Source: Acidimicrobiaceae bacterium (GTDB taxonomy: Bacteria > Actinomycetota > Acidimicrobiia > Acidimicrobiales > UBA8592). From it: DNA of 64,000 bases. Shown here piece by piece: positions 34,133 to 43,090 of this stretch. The position numbers and the translations under genes are program-made. Numbering within the stretch: the first letter of the stretch is position 1; every line of letters starts with the position of its first letter. The notes below the pieces were generated by a model. It did no database searches, was not told the origin of the DNA, and saw only the letters and a list, made by a program, of their open reading frames with translations. Where the stretch lies: the NCBI GenBank assembly GCA_002722525.1, contig PBMJ01000035.1, positions 1 through 64,000 of the forward strand. Reading direction: 5' to 3'.

Positions 34133-35512
34133 GTGAACCGTGAACATTACGATTTAATTATTATCGGAACCGGAAGTGGTAACACGATAATTACGTCAGA
34201 GTTTGACTCTTGGAAAATAGCAATAATCGAAAAGGGGATATTCGGAGGAACATGCCTCAATCGCGGGTGCATCCCATCAAAAATGTTGGTTCATGTAGCC
34301 AACACCATTTGTGAAATTGAAAGAGGTGAGCTTATTGGAGTCGACGCGTCAGTTAACGGCCTTAGATGGAAAGATATTGTAAATCGTATTTATGGCCGCA
34401 TTGACCCTATAGCAGAAGGAGGCGAACAATACAGAGAGAATTTGCCCAATGTAACTGTCTATAAAGGGCACGCAAAGTTCGTCGATAATAAAGTCATTGA
34501 AGTTAACGGCATCCAATTATGTGGCCATAAAATAGTGGTCGCAACTGGGGCTAAACCATTTATTCCACCGATACCTGGATTGAGTGAAATCCCTTATCAA
34601 ACTTCCGATTCGATTATGAGACTTGACTCATTGCCAAAATCTTTATCTATTATCGGCGGAGGTTACATTGCTACTGAGATAGCGCATATCTTTTCATCTT
34701 TTGGCTGCCGTGTAACTGTTTTTGCTAGAGGTCCTCGACTATTGAGAGGTCAAGATAAGGAAATCGGTCTTCGGTTTACGGAGTCCTTTAGAAACAAAGT
34801 AGATGTGCATCTTAATGTAGATTTTCAAGATATTTTTGAGGATGAGTCTGCTGGAGTGTCTATTTCATGTCTGACTCCCCTCGGTCATGTTTCGCTCTCA
34901 AGCGAAATGTTGCTTGTGGCAACTGGAAGGACGCCTACAGCAGATGAGCTTAATTTGGATTCCACTGACGTATCGACAGAATGTGGGTACATAGTAACGG
35001 ATGAAAATATGAGGACGTCCGTCGATGAAGTTTTTGCTTTGGGTGATGTTACAAATCCGTATCAATTAAAACATTCGGCGAATGCCGAAGCACGGGTGGT
35101 CTCACACAATCTAATAGATCCGGATAATCCAATATCAGTAGATCTTGACCCTATGCCATATGCAATATTTAGCAACCCACAAATAGCATCGGTAGGTGCA
35201 ACAGAAGAGGACCTTCTAGAAAGCCAAACTGAGTATGTTAAGGGGGTTGCTGATTATTCAGAGGTAGCTTACGGGTGGGCGATGGAGAACACAGATGGGT
35301 TCTGCAAAGTGCTTGCATGTCCTCATACTGGAAAAATATTAGGAGCTCATATCATGGGGCCACAAGCTTCAACCCTAATTCACCAACTGATTCAAGGTAT
35401 GAAGTTCGGTCAAGGTGTTCAAGAACTCTCAAGGGGTATGCTCTACGTGCATCCGGCCTTAAACGAAGTCGTAGAAGTTGCCCTATTGAAAGCCAATGAC
35501 TCACTACATTGA
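34133..35512 (+). CDS. mtr: Mycothione reductase
   Basis: The 459-residue flavoprotein disulfide reductase starts YDLIIIGTGSGN, has redox cysteines Cys41 and Cys46 in GGTCLNRGCIPSK, NAD-binding SIIGGGYIATEIAHI, FAD-binding FALGDVTNP, and a C-terminal HPALNEVVEVAL. The GTGSGN opening and CLNRGCIPSK form match mycothione reductase, which keeps mycothiol reduced. Mycothiol is restricted to actinobacteria, so the gene supports the taxonomic call. Start is GTG 34133. Confidence 0.88.
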   Translation: MNREHYDLIIIGTGSGNTIITSEFDSWKIAIIEKGIFGGTCLNRGCIPSKMLVHVANTICEIERGELIGVDASVNGLRWKDIVNRIYGRIDPIAEGGEQYRENLPNVTVYKGHAKFVDNKVIEVNGIQLCGHKIVVATGAKPFIPPIPGLSEIPYQTSDSIMRLDSLPKSLSIIGGGYIATEIAHIFSSFGCRVTVFARGPRLLRGQDKEIGLRFTESFRNKVDVHLNVDFQDIFEDESAGVSISCLTPLGHVSLSSEMLLVATGRTPTADELNLDSTDVSTECGYIVTDENMRTSVDEVFALGDVTNPYQLKHSANAEARVVSHNLIDPDNPISVDLDPMPYAIFSNPQIASVGATEEDLLESQTEYVKGVADYSEVAYGWAMENTDGFCKVLACPHTGKILGAHIMGPQASTLIHQLIQGMKFGQGVQELSRGMLYVHPALNEVVEVALLKANDSLH

Positions 35513-35579
35513 ATTACTTATTAGCCCTGATAGAAAAATTCCCACACCCTGAAGGCATATCTGATCTATCCTCAGGTGT

Positions 35580-36671
35580 ATGAGTAGTTCGTTCGGTTCA
35601 ATATTTCGTATACATACATTTGGTGAGTCTCACGGTCCATCTGTGGGTGTCGTGATTGACGGTTGCCCACCGAGGCTTTCTCTCTCAATCGCCGATATTC
35701 AAAAAGATTTAGATAGGCGCCGACCAGGCCAAAGCTCTTTAGTAACCCAACGAGATGAAGCTGACATAGTTCAAATACTTAGTGGCTTACATGAAGGAAG
35801 AACGCTAGGTACTCCCATTGCTTTAACTGTCCAAAATAAAGATCAAAAAAGTGGCGCTTATGATCACTTAAAAGATGTATATCGCCCATCGCATGCTGAT
35901 TACACAACTGACGCTAAATACGGAATAAGAGCCCACGAAGGTGGGGGTCGCTCTAGCGCCCGCGAAGCAATTGGGAGAGTAGCGGCCGGAGCTATAGCAA
36001 GAAAAATATTGGAGGAGGCTTGTGGCATAGAAGTGCTTGGATGGGTTCAGAAGGTTCATTTAATTTCAGCAAATATAGATCCATCCCAAGTTAGCTATGA
36101 AGAGGTCGAGGCTGATCCCACCCGCTGTCCTGATCCTAAAGCAGCAGCTGATATTGCAGATGCAATCAAAAAAGCGCGTAAAGACGGAAATAGCTTAGGA
36201 GGGGTAGTCAAGTGCGTTGCGCGTAACGTGCCAGCCGGACTTGGAGATCCTGTGTTTGATAAGTTAGAAGCTGATTTGGCTAAAGGTTTAATGAGCTTAC
36301 CGGCTTCAAAAGGTTTCGAGATCGGTAGTGGTTTCAAAGGAACAGGAATGACCGGACGGGAGCACAATGATTTATTTGAAATTGGCGATGACGGAAATCC
36401 ACGAACTAGAACTAATAATTCAGGCGGAGTTCAGGGAGGGATTTCAAATGGTGAAAACGTGATGGTTCAAATAGCCTTTAAACCTACCGCAACGATCGCT
36501 TCGTCACAGGAAACCATAGATAGAGATGGAAATGAAGTCGAACTTTCAGCAAGAGGACGTCATGATCCTTGCGTTCTACCAAGAGCTGTCCCTATGGTCG
36601 AAGCTATGATCTGTCTTGTTCTTTGTGACGCGCTACTACGTCAGCGATCTATTAACATTTTTGATTCATAA
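35580..36671 (+). CDS. aroC: Chorismate synthase
   Basis: The 363-residue protein converts EPSP to chorismate in aromatic biosynthesis. It has [57 protein letters not shown] and the C-terminal [17 protein letters not shown]. The N-terminal signature [15 protein letters not shown] is the form typical of cyanobacteria and proteobacteria, not the MLRWLTAGESHG form of most actinobacteria. No other aro gene is adjacent. The gene stops 11 nt from the stop of gcvT on the other strand. Confidence 0.97.
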   Translation: MSSSFGSIFRIHTFGESHGPSVGVVIDGCPPRLSLSIADIQKDLDRRRPGQSSLVTQRDEADIVQILSGLHEGRTLGTPIALTVQNKDQKSGAYDHLKDVYRPSHADYTTDAKYGIRAHEGGGRSSAREAIGRVAAGAIARKILEEACGIEVLGWVQKVHLISANIDPSQVSYEEVEADPTRCPDPKAAADIADAIKKARKDGNSLGGVVKCVARNVPAGLGDPVFDKLEADLAKGLMSLPASKGFEIGSGFKGTGMTGREHNDLFEIGDDGNPRTRTNNSGGVQGGISNGENVMVQIAFKPTATIASSQETIDRDGNEVELSARGRHDPCVLPRAVPMVEAMICLVLCDALLRQRSINIFDS

Positions 36672-36682
36672 CGAATAATGAA

Positions 36683-37753
36683 TTACGCCGAACGGTAGAA
36701 AGGTAATCTCACAACCTTTGCGTCGCTATCATTTTTCTTTGCTCGTATACGCACCTGTGTTCCGTCTTCTACCTCAGTCGGAATAAAGCCCATAGCTATC
36801 CCAGATCCGAGTGTTGGTGAATAGTTTCCGCTTGTTACTTGACCGATCACCTCGCCATTTAACAGTATGTCTTGACCATGGCGGGGTGGTCTACGACTTT
36901 CTGAGATAAACCCACGTAAAGAACGACTAGGGTCATTATCTAGTTCATATTGTAAAGCTTCTTTCCCGAAGAAGTTCCCTTTATTCATAGAAACGACCCA
37001 TTGCATATTGGCTTGTAAGGGGCTTATCCCCTCACCCAGTTCTTGTCCATGCAATGGCAATCCAGCTTCGAGGCGCAAGGTATCTCTCGCCCCCAGTCCT
37101 GCAGGTATGCAACCAGCTTCAAGTAATGACGTCCAAAGGACCGGAGCAGAAATTTTTGGGATGCTTATTTCTACTCCATCTTCTCCCGTATATCCTGTTC
37201 CAGCGACCGTTACTGGTATCCCGTTAATATCCATTTCTCTAACATGAAATCTTTTAACTCTTGCCGCTTCAGCAGATAAAGAAGCCAGTACCTTCCTAGA
37301 AGTGGGACCTTGGACTGCTATGACCGCTCTATCTTCAGTAATGTTGTTGATGGTTAGTTTTTTCTTGCGGCGAACTATAGCTTCTTCGACTCTTTGAGTA
37401 TTTGACGCATTGGGCATAACTTCAAACTTATGCTCTCCGAGCCACCATATAATCACATCGTCAACAACATAGCCTTTTTCGTTTAGCAGATGAGAGTACT
37501 GTGCACGTCCCGGAGAAATTTTTGTTAGATCGTTAGTAAATGCGTATTGCAACTCTTCAAATGCCTCTTCACCTTCTATAAGAACGGATCCGAGGTGAGA
37601 AACGTCGAACATCACACAAGCGTTACGACATTGATCGTGTTCACTTAAAGTCCCAGTGGGATACGATATTGGCATTTCCCATCCAGCAAACTCAACTAGT
37701 TTCGCTGAAAGCTTTTGGTGTTCTTCAAGAAGAGGCGAACGTTTTAAAGTCAT
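36683..37753 (-). CDS. gcvT: Aminomethyltransferase, T protein of glycine cleavage
   Basis: The 356-residue protein moves the methylene group from lipoyl-GcvH to tetrahydrofolate and releases ammonia. It shows LVEFAGWEMPISYPTG, CVMFDVSHLGSVLIEG, TGYTGEDGVEIS and LGARDTLRLEAGLPLHGQEL, all diagnostic of GcvT. It is the last gene of the garA/ftsR block, 12 nt after the MerR gene, without its own riboswitch. Confidence 0.97.
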   Translation of the reverse strand: MTLKRSPLLEEHQKLSAKLVEFAGWEMPISYPTGTLSEHDQCRNACVMFDVSHLGSVLIEGEEAFEELQYAFTNDLTKISPGRAQYSHLLNEKGYVVDDVIIWWLGEHKFEVMPNASNTQRVEEAIVRRKKKLTINNITEDRAVIAVQGPTSRKVLASLSAEAARVKRFHVREMDINGIPVTVAGTGYTGEDGVEISIPKISAPVLWTSLLEAGCIPAGLGARDTLRLEAGLPLHGQELGEGISPLQANMQWVVSMNKGNFFGKEALQYELDNDPSRSLRGFISESRRPPRHGQDILLNGEVIGQVTSGNYSPTLGSGIAMGFIPTEVEDGTQVRIRAKKNDSDAKVVRLPFYRSA

Positions 37754-37765
37754 CAGAATAAGTGA

Positions 37766-38254
37766 TTAATTACCTGATGCTGTTTGTGTTCCCAAGTTTA
37801 TATTGATGTTTTGTTCATCGATTTCTGGATGAAGTTCGACGATAGCGGCATCAATCTCCTCTTTAACGTTAGACAAAGGCAATATGTTCAGGACACCTTG
37901 ACCCTTTTGTAAGAGATCAATTATTTCTTCACCGCTTTTTACTAGTACGGATTTATTGCCAGAAATAACCAGATTTGCCGATGTAACGTCTTCACCTAGG
38001 TTTTCTTTAAGATACGTGAATACTTCTCGAACAAGCTCTAATTTTATCCCAGCATCAAGTAGATCTTTAACCACTCTTAGTTCAAGCAGATCTTTGTATG
38101 AGTAGGCTCTTCGGCTTCCGCTTCCCTTTGCTGTTTCTAATGACGGAACAATTAGTCCAGTTCGAGTCCAGTAGTCAAGCTGACGATACGTGATTCCAAC
38201 AATTTCAGATGCTTTGGTTCCACTAAAAGATCCAGTCGGATTATCTCTCTTCAT
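37766..38254 (-). CDS. MerR-family regulator (Rv1830-like)
   Basis: The start is ATG 38254 with GGGGGAG 6 nt upstream; an in-frame TTG at 38260 is less likely. The 162-residue protein has an N-terminal winged helix-turn-helix of MerR type (ASEIVGITYRQLDYWTRTGLIVPS, then RRAYSYKDLLELRVVKDLLDAG). A helical C-terminal part with no metal-binding Cys follows. Position after the DUF151 nuclease gene matches Rv1830 of M. tuberculosis, a regulator tied to cell division. A short dyad lies just upstream. Confidence 0.92.
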   Translation of the reverse strand: MKRDNPTGSFSGTKASEIVGITYRQLDYWTRTGLIVPSLETAKGSGSRRAYSYKDLLELRVVKDLLDAGIKLELVREVFTYLKENLGEDVTSANLVISGNKSVLVKSGEEIIDLLQKGQGVLNILPLSNVKEEIDAAIVELHPEIDEQNININLGTQTASGN

Positions 38255-38271
38255 TTCCAACTCCCCCTTCC

Positions 38272-38288
38272 ATGTGCAAAATACACAT
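38272..38288. promoter_or_regulatory. Short inverted repeat upstream of the MerR gene
   Basis: ATGTG (38272-38276) and CACAT (38284-38288) form a 5-bp dyad with a 7-nt spacer, about 18 nt before the MerR start. It could be an autoregulatory site, but the arms are short and such dyads occur by chance. Confidence 0.2.
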
Positions 38289-38391
38289 AAGGAATTACGG
38301 TCATGTAACCATCTAAAGGGTATGTGAACAAATGCCTATCCACAACTTTGAGCGCATTTGGTAAGAGAAACTCCTAAATTCATAGGATTTT

Positions 38392-38889
38392 TCATAGTTC
38401 TTCACCTAAGAAGTCATCAGGTGTTACATCATCAAGAAAATCCCGAAACTCTGCTAGAACATGCTCTTCTTGGTCATTTTCATCATCTGGAATGTGATAT
38501 CCAGCTTGTTGAAGCACTTCATCAACCACACAAATAGGCGTTTCCATCCTTAAAGCAACAGCTATAGCATCACTAGGTCTACAAGAGATTTTTTTAGTTC
38601 CATTTCCATCTCTGAGATGTAATTCAGCGAAAAAAGTTTTATCTTTGATCTCGGTTACTACAACACGTTGAAGTTCAGCATCAAGGTTTTGTATAACAAT
38701 TGCCAATAGGTCGTGAGTAATAGGCCTCGGAGGTTCAACTTGATCCATTGCTAAAGCAATTGAAGTAGCTTCAGCGCTTCCGACAAAGATTGGTAGGAAA
38801 AGCCCCCGATCAGTGGACTCACGAAGTAAGACAATTGGCGAAGAAGCTGGAAGTTCAACTCTGACGCCTACTAGCTCCATTTCGATCAT
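38392..38889 (-). CDS. Bifunctional nuclease (DUF151) family protein, Rv1829-like
   Basis: The 165-residue protein begins MELVGVRVELPASSPIVLLRE, then LFLPIFVGSAEATSIALAMD and RPITHDLL. It has FFAELHLRDGNGTKKISCRPSDAIAVALR in the middle, the core of the DUF151 family, and an acidic tail ending FLGEEL. Plant members have nuclease activity; bacterial roles are poorly defined. Gene order places it as the counterpart of Rv1829 between two MerR genes. Confidence 0.92.
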   Translation of the reverse strand: MIEMELVGVRVELPASSPIVLLRESTDRGLFLPIFVGSAEATSIALAMDQVEPPRPITHDLLAIVIQNLDAELQRVVVTEIKDKTFFAELHLRDGNGTKKISCRPSDAIAVALRMETPICVVDEVLQQAGYHIPDDENDQEEHVLAEFRDFLDDVTPDDFLGEEL

Positions 38890-38957
38890 ATCTAGAACAT
38901 AACTGTCTTTTGAGAAAATAACTCAGGTAGACATATTTTTTGTAATAATTAAACCGC

Positions 38958-39620
38958 CTAATGAATAAAACGTCGAACGAGCAGCGATTTTAACTCGTAG
39001 CCGAGATGGGATATCTCGGTTACGGCATACTTCGCATCTTCACCAGCTAAGCCTACTAATCTTTGATCAAGAACAGCTGCTTCGCTTTCAGCTGCTCTTC
39101 GGTATGCGCGAAGATGTCTTGGTTCGATACCAAATCCTAAAAAGCGTGAAACAATCTGAGCGATTAATAGGTCGTCTACAGTATAAGTTTCTCCGCTAGA
39201 AGTATTTTTTTTAGGAAGTAAACCGAACTGCTCCATTGCTCTAAAGTCTGTTTCCGTTAACCCGCTTCGTTGGAGAATTTCGTTCTTGGATATTTCTAAA
39301 GAATCGTCTGGGGGTAAAGCAGGATCAACGTCATGGAAATTCCGTTCATTTTGGGGTCCTGATTCTAATTGTCGGGTTCCAGAACTTAACCGTTCTCGTA
39401 TTACTCTTAAGGGCAGAAAGTGTTCGCGTTGCTGCCTGAGTACCCAGCGAAGTTGCGCCAGATCGCTCTCCGAATATTTCCTATATCCTGATGTTGTTCG
39501 TTGCGGGGTCAGGAGACCTCTAGATTCTAAATATCTGACCTTTGAAATTGTTAGGCCAGAGAATTCGTTAGAAAGGACATCAACGACTTCTCCGATGGTG
39601 TAATTGGATTTTTCATTCAC
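38958..39620 (-). CDS. ftsR: MerR-family regulator FtsR-like (Rv1828-like)
   Basis: The preferred start is GTG 39620, giving 220 residues beginning MNEKSNYTIGEVVDVL with an 8-nt overlap with garA; a frame extension to 39698 lies inside garA. The N-terminal winged helix shows FSGLTISKVRYLESRGLLTPQRT and GYRKYSESDLAQLRWVLR. A second, C-terminal helix-turn-helix-like region (LQRSGLTETDFRAMEQFGLL) completes the FtsR architecture. In Corynebacterium FtsR activates ftsZ; in mycobacteria it is Rv1828. The order gcvH-garA-ftsR is a strong synteny marker. Confidence 0.88.
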   Translation of the reverse strand: MNEKSNYTIGEVVDVLSNEFSGLTISKVRYLESRGLLTPQRTTSGYRKYSESDLAQLRWVLRQQREHFLPLRVIRERLSSGTRQLESGPQNERNFHDVDPALPPDDSLEISKNEILQRSGLTETDFRAMEQFGLLPKKNTSSGETYTVDDLLIAQIVSRFLGFGIEPRHLRAYRRAAESEAAVLDQRLVGLAGEDAKYAVTEISHLGYELKSLLVRRFIH

Positions 39621-39996
39621 TAGTAGTTTCCTGAAAGAAGACCAATTTAAATTTGCCGATTTGCAATGTGTCTCCTGGTGAGATTTCAGTTTCTTCATCG
39701 ATTTGAGACATATTTACATAAGTACCGTTTAAGGAACCGACATCTCGGACACGTGCCGTGTTGGATGATATTTTGACTTCAGCGTGCCTTCGAGAGACTG
39801 TAATATCGTCAAAAAAGAGATCGCTTTTGGGGTGTCTACCAAGTGTTGAGATCTCTCGGTCTAGAATAAATCGAGAGCCGGCTAGTGGGCCTTCAGTGAC
39901 TACAAATCCTGTACCTGTAGCTGTTCCTGAGGCTGAAGCGACGTCGTTATGCCCATCTGAAAGAAAATAGGTCTCTGTTGGCTCGTCAGCTTCCAT
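39613..39996 (-). CDS. garA: FHA-domain regulator GarA-like
   Basis: The 127-residue protein has an FHA domain in residues about 40-122: GSRFILDREISTLGRHPKSD, VSRRHAEV, and VGSLNGTYVN, with the phosphothreonine-binding Arg, Ser and Asn. In mycobacteria GarA binds and controls 2-oxoglutarate dehydrogenase and glutamate enzymes when unphosphorylated. The usual N-terminal ETTSVFR phosphosite is not preserved (PTETYFLSD here), while the C terminus ends QETTSE. It lies between gcvH and ftsR, as in Rv1826-Rv1828. Confidence 0.92.
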   Translation of the reverse strand: MEADEPTETYFLSDGHNDVASASGTATGTGFVVTEGPLAGSRFILDREISTLGRHPKSDLFFDDITVSRRHAEVKISSNTARVRDVGSLNGTYVNMSQIDEETEISPGDTLQIGKFKLVFFQETTSE

Positions 39997-39998
39997 AA

Positions 39999-40376
39999 TC
40001 AGCTCGCTATCAATTCTCCGTACTGCTCAGGTGATAATAAGTCCGGCATGGACTCATCTGATAATTGAATTGTACAAATCCAGCCATCACCGTATGGGTC
40101 TTCGTTTAACAGCTCTGGTGATTCAACAAGGTCGTGGTTGACTTCAATGATCGTTCCAGGGATAGGTGCGTATATATCGGAGACCGACTTGGTGGACTCA
40201 ACCTCTGTAATACTTTGGCCAGAACTTACAACGCCTCCAATATCTGGAAGATCAACGAACACAACATCACCAAGTGCATCCTGAGCATAATCAGTTATTC
40301 CAATTACAGCTGTGCCACTCTCTATTCGCACCCACTCATGATCTGAGGAATACAGCAAATTCTCAGGAATATTCAT
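39999..40376 (-). CDS. gcvH: Glycine cleavage system H protein
   Basis: The 125-residue protein starts MNIPENLLYSSDHEWVRIE and carries the lipoylated Lys63 in ITEVESTKSVSDIYAP. It shuttles the aminomethyl group between GcvP and GcvT. A GTG at 40391 would add five residues (MYSQN), so the start is slightly uncertain; ATG 40376 matches family starts. It heads the gcvH-garA-ftsR cluster, with pgsA 44 nt upstream. Confidence 0.96.
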   Translation of the reverse strand: MNIPENLLYSSDHEWVRIESGTAVIGITDYAQDALGDVVFVDLPDIGGVVSSGQSITEVESTKSVSDIYAPIPGTIIEVNHDLVESPELLNEDPYGDGWICTIQLSDESMPDLLSPEQYGELIAS

Positions 40377-40419
40377 ATTCTGACTGTACACCCTACGTAT
40401 GCAAATTTCCTCTTGGAAT

Positions 40420-41031
40420 TTACTGAAGCGATTCTCTATGTTCCTTCAGTGCATTACGTGCTAGTGGAATGTAGCCGAAGGCAGCGTAATAGTGAAGAAG
40501 GAGTGACGGAACCCCGATACAGTAAGCGATAATTTCCCATACTTCAGAATGTGTGCCGACTGTTCCAGCAGATATGAGGAAAAATGGGAATACGAACATT
40601 AGCCCAAAACTACTTGTCTTTCCTAGCCACGTTACTTCTATTGCTTTTGCGCCTAAACCACCCAAAATCAATGCTGCAATAGCAACAATTGACTCCCGTA
40701 CTAGTGTTAGAATTCCAAACCAGATTGGCACTGAACCATCTATTAGCATTGAGAATACTGCGACCAAAAACATCACCCTATCAGCAGTGGGATCAAGAAT
40801 TTTCCCAAGGTCTGAGACCTGATCAAATCTTCGCGCTATCCAACCATCGACCCAGTCTGTGGCACCCAGTATTCCAAGTAATAATGCAGCAGCTAATCTG
40901 CGTTCTTCTCCCAAAAGAAGCCAAACAAATATTGGCACCGTTCCAAGCCGGGCGATCGAAATAACATTTGGAATAGTATAAATGTTGTCTCTCCAGCTTG
41001 AATCTAGTTCTGAATCACCATTTACTTCCAT
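40420..41031 (-). CDS. pgsA: CDP-diacylglycerol--glycerol-3-phosphate 3-phosphatidyltransferase
   Basis: The 203-residue membrane enzyme carries the CDP-alcohol phosphatidyltransferase motif DGWIARRFDQVSDLGKILDP in the form D-G-x2-A-R-x8-G-x3-D-x3-D, with about five hydrophobic segments. It makes phosphatidylglycerophosphate or a related headgroup lipid at the inner face of the membrane. AAGGAA precedes the ATG. It lies just upstream of gcvH, in the same direction. Confidence 0.9.
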   Translation of the reverse strand: MEVNGDSELDSSWRDNIYTIPNVISIARLGTVPIFVWLLLGEERRLAAALLLGILGATDWVDGWIARRFDQVSDLGKILDPTADRVMFLVAVFSMLIDGSVPIWFGILTLVRESIVAIAALILGGLGAKAIEVTWLGKTSSFGLMFVFPFFLISAGTVGTHSEVWEIIAYCIGVPSLLLHYYAAFGYIPLARNALKEHRESLQ

Positions 41032-41070
41032 TAGAGTTCCTTAGTCTATTATGGATCATTGGAGTAAAGA

Positions 41071-41490
41071 ATGTCTTCTGTATTCACTAAAATTATCGCA
41101 GGCGATCTACCTGGACATTTTGTGTGGAAAGATGAGTTATCTGTTGCATTCCTGTCCATAAACCCTATCGCTACTGGGCACACTCTTGTGATTCCTAGAT
41201 TAGAAGTAGACCATTGGTTGGATCTACCCCCAGAGATGAACACCCACTTGGTTAAAGTGGCCCAAATTATCGGCAAAGCTCAGATGGATGCTTTTCGCCC
41301 ACTTAGGGTCGGCATGATAATCGCAGGCTTAGAAGTGCCGCATACCCATCTTCATGTTATCCCCATGGAAGGGATGCAGGATCTAGATTTTTCTAGAGCA
41401 GATACTACCGTTGACCAATCAGCACTCTCTGCTAACGCACTCCTAATAAAAAAGTGTTTGGAGTCCAAGGGGCATTCAACTGGGATCTGA
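41071..41490 (+). CDS. HIT-family hydrolase
   Basis: The 139-residue protein has FTKIIAGDLPGHFVWKDE at the N terminus, LVIPRLEVDHWLDL, and the histidine triad HTHLHVIPM. It binds and hydrolyses nucleotide phosphoramidates or dinucleoside polyphosphates. The family length is about 110-150. It is divergent from pgsA and converges with the DUF2079 gene (4 nt between stops). Confidence 0.93.
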   Translation: MSSVFTKIIAGDLPGHFVWKDELSVAFLSINPIATGHTLVIPRLEVDHWLDLPPEMNTHLVKVAQIIGKAQMDAFRPLRVGMIIAGLEVPHTHLHVIPMEGMQDLDFSRADTTVDQSALSANALLIKKCLESKGHSTGI

Positions 41491-41494
41491 TCAC

Positions 41495-43027
41495 TTATTC
41501 TTGTGTAAGGGATACTAGGCCTTGCCTTTCAGCTTCTGCAGGCGTTACGTAGGCCTCAATTCCAGCATTACTATATACCTGAACGAATCTTTGCCCTACA
41601 CGAATATCCGCTTGAAAGTCAAGAATATCTACTCCAATCCAACCAATTGGAACTTCGCTTCTATCAAAAATAAACCAGTTAACATTTCTGACGGCATCAC
41701 CGCCTAGCCTGTCATCGTATTCACTAGGTGGTGAAAATTCGAGAAGGGCAATCCGTTCGCTTAATAGAGGTAGCATTTTCTCCGAGGCACGAACTACTGC
41801 GTCATCTGGAACTAGCTCAGCCAATTCAAGTCGGGCAACATCAACTGGATTTTGCCTGCCCCATGTCCATGGCTCTTCGTAAGGAGACGTAACTGAGTTC
41901 GCAGCAAAAAACACTATCGAAGTAAAAAGTAATGCTCCGATAATTGCTCTATCTACGTTGACTCTTTGGACGATAATGCTTCCGGTTTTAGCAAGGGCGA
42001 AAATCAAAGCAACGAAGATGAATACAGTTATAGGAATAGTTTGACTTGCTTCACTTAGTTCTCCATTTTGCACATTAGCAGTTAGATAAATCGCGAAAAG
42101 TGGAAGGGCAGGAACCAGATATCTTGGAGCTACAACAGGTAGAAACAAAACTGGTGCAAGGAGTGAGACTCCGACTAGAAAATTAGCTTGTGAGAAAAGT
42201 TCGGATAGAAATACCAAAGGGCTGATGATGATTCCCCATACAACCGAAAATGGGTTACCACTCCCGTAATCAGAGAACGCCTCTACGTGTGGATAGTGCC
42301 CAGCGTTATACAGCGGTTGAACTCCAAGAATAAAGATGGTGGCCCATGCAATCCCGAGACTTAATGTCTGGTATCCGATCTTTTTCTTACCCTCTAAGAG
42401 CCATAGAACCCCCAACCCTGCAATGGCAAGTCCCAAGTCTGCCCTTGCTAGGAGTGCAATCGTAACAAAAATCCAATATCTCAATGTTTTTTCTGAAAAG
42501 CCCGAATAAACAGCAGAGAAGAGAAGAGGTAAAGCTAATACTTCTAAGTGAAACCCCGCGATATTCACTGCATGAACAGCGCTATAGAGGCTGTATACAA
42601 TAATGATGGCGGTACTAGCCCCTGTCCTCAAATGAGCAATATTGCGGCTCATTCGCCAGAGTGGAATTACAGCTAAGGCTAAAGCGCCTGCTTGAATAAT
42701 TATCAGTGTTATTGCGGTTGGAAACAGCTTCGTTAAGCCTGCTATAGGGTATATTAAGTAGCCTCCTTGCAAGGAAAGGTAATTCTGACCAAGTAAGGAT
42801 GCATCTGGGGTAAATCCTTCGCCAATAAGCCAAACGGATTGCATAATAGCTGCAAGCCCCGCATCCTGACTTAGTTCGCGTGACCTTGCTAGTGCTAATA
42901 AAGCAAAAATAGTCCATAGAACGACAACACAGCACCACGGGAAAAATCTGTCAAAAGCAGAGCTCTCAAAGCGGGCCTGCCATTTTAAGAGTCTATATTC
43001 AAGACGTTTTCGCCAATGTAATGTCAT
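41495..43027 (-). CDS. DUF2079 multi-span membrane protein
   Basis: The 510-residue integral membrane protein has about 10 hydrophobic segments. It shows FHLEVLALPLLFSAVY, ALLARADLGLAIAGLGVLWLL, and HYPHVEAFSDYGSGNPFSVVW, signature stretches of DUF2079. It resembles GT-C-type glycosyltransferases in layout but has no demonstrated function. The C-terminal 110 residues are soluble and extracytoplasmic. Confidence 0.82.
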   Translation of the reverse strand: MTLHWRKRLEYRLLKWQARFESSAFDRFFPWCCVVVLWTIFALLALARSRELSQDAGLAAIMQSVWLIGEGFTPDASLLGQNYLSLQGGYLIYPIAGLTKLFPTAITLIIIQAGALALAVIPLWRMSRNIAHLRTGASTAIIIVYSLYSAVHAVNIAGFHLEVLALPLLFSAVYSGFSEKTLRYWIFVTIALLARADLGLAIAGLGVLWLLEGKKKIGYQTLSLGIAWATIFILGVQPLYNAGHYPHVEAFSDYGSGNPFSVVWGIIISPLVFLSELFSQANFLVGVSLLAPVLFLPVVAPRYLVPALPLFAIYLTANVQNGELSEASQTIPITVFIFVALIFALAKTGSIIVQRVNVDRAIIGALLFTSIVFFAANSVTSPYEEPWTWGRQNPVDVARLELAELVPDDAVVRASEKMLPLLSERIALLEFSPPSEYDDRLGGDAVRNVNWFIFDRSEVPIGWIGVDILDFQADIRVGQRFVQVYSNAGIEAYVTPAEAERQGLVSLTQE

Positions 43028-43090
43028 GGTTTAACTAAAATAGCAGAACACCAAGTAGTTCAGGAATACCTACGCATTACTTATTATGCT

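Noticed and set aside
38336..38344. DnaA-box-like CTATCCACA between the MerR and nuclease genes
   Set aside because: A single imperfect box with no dnaA, dnaN or cluster of boxes nearby; not evidence of an origin.
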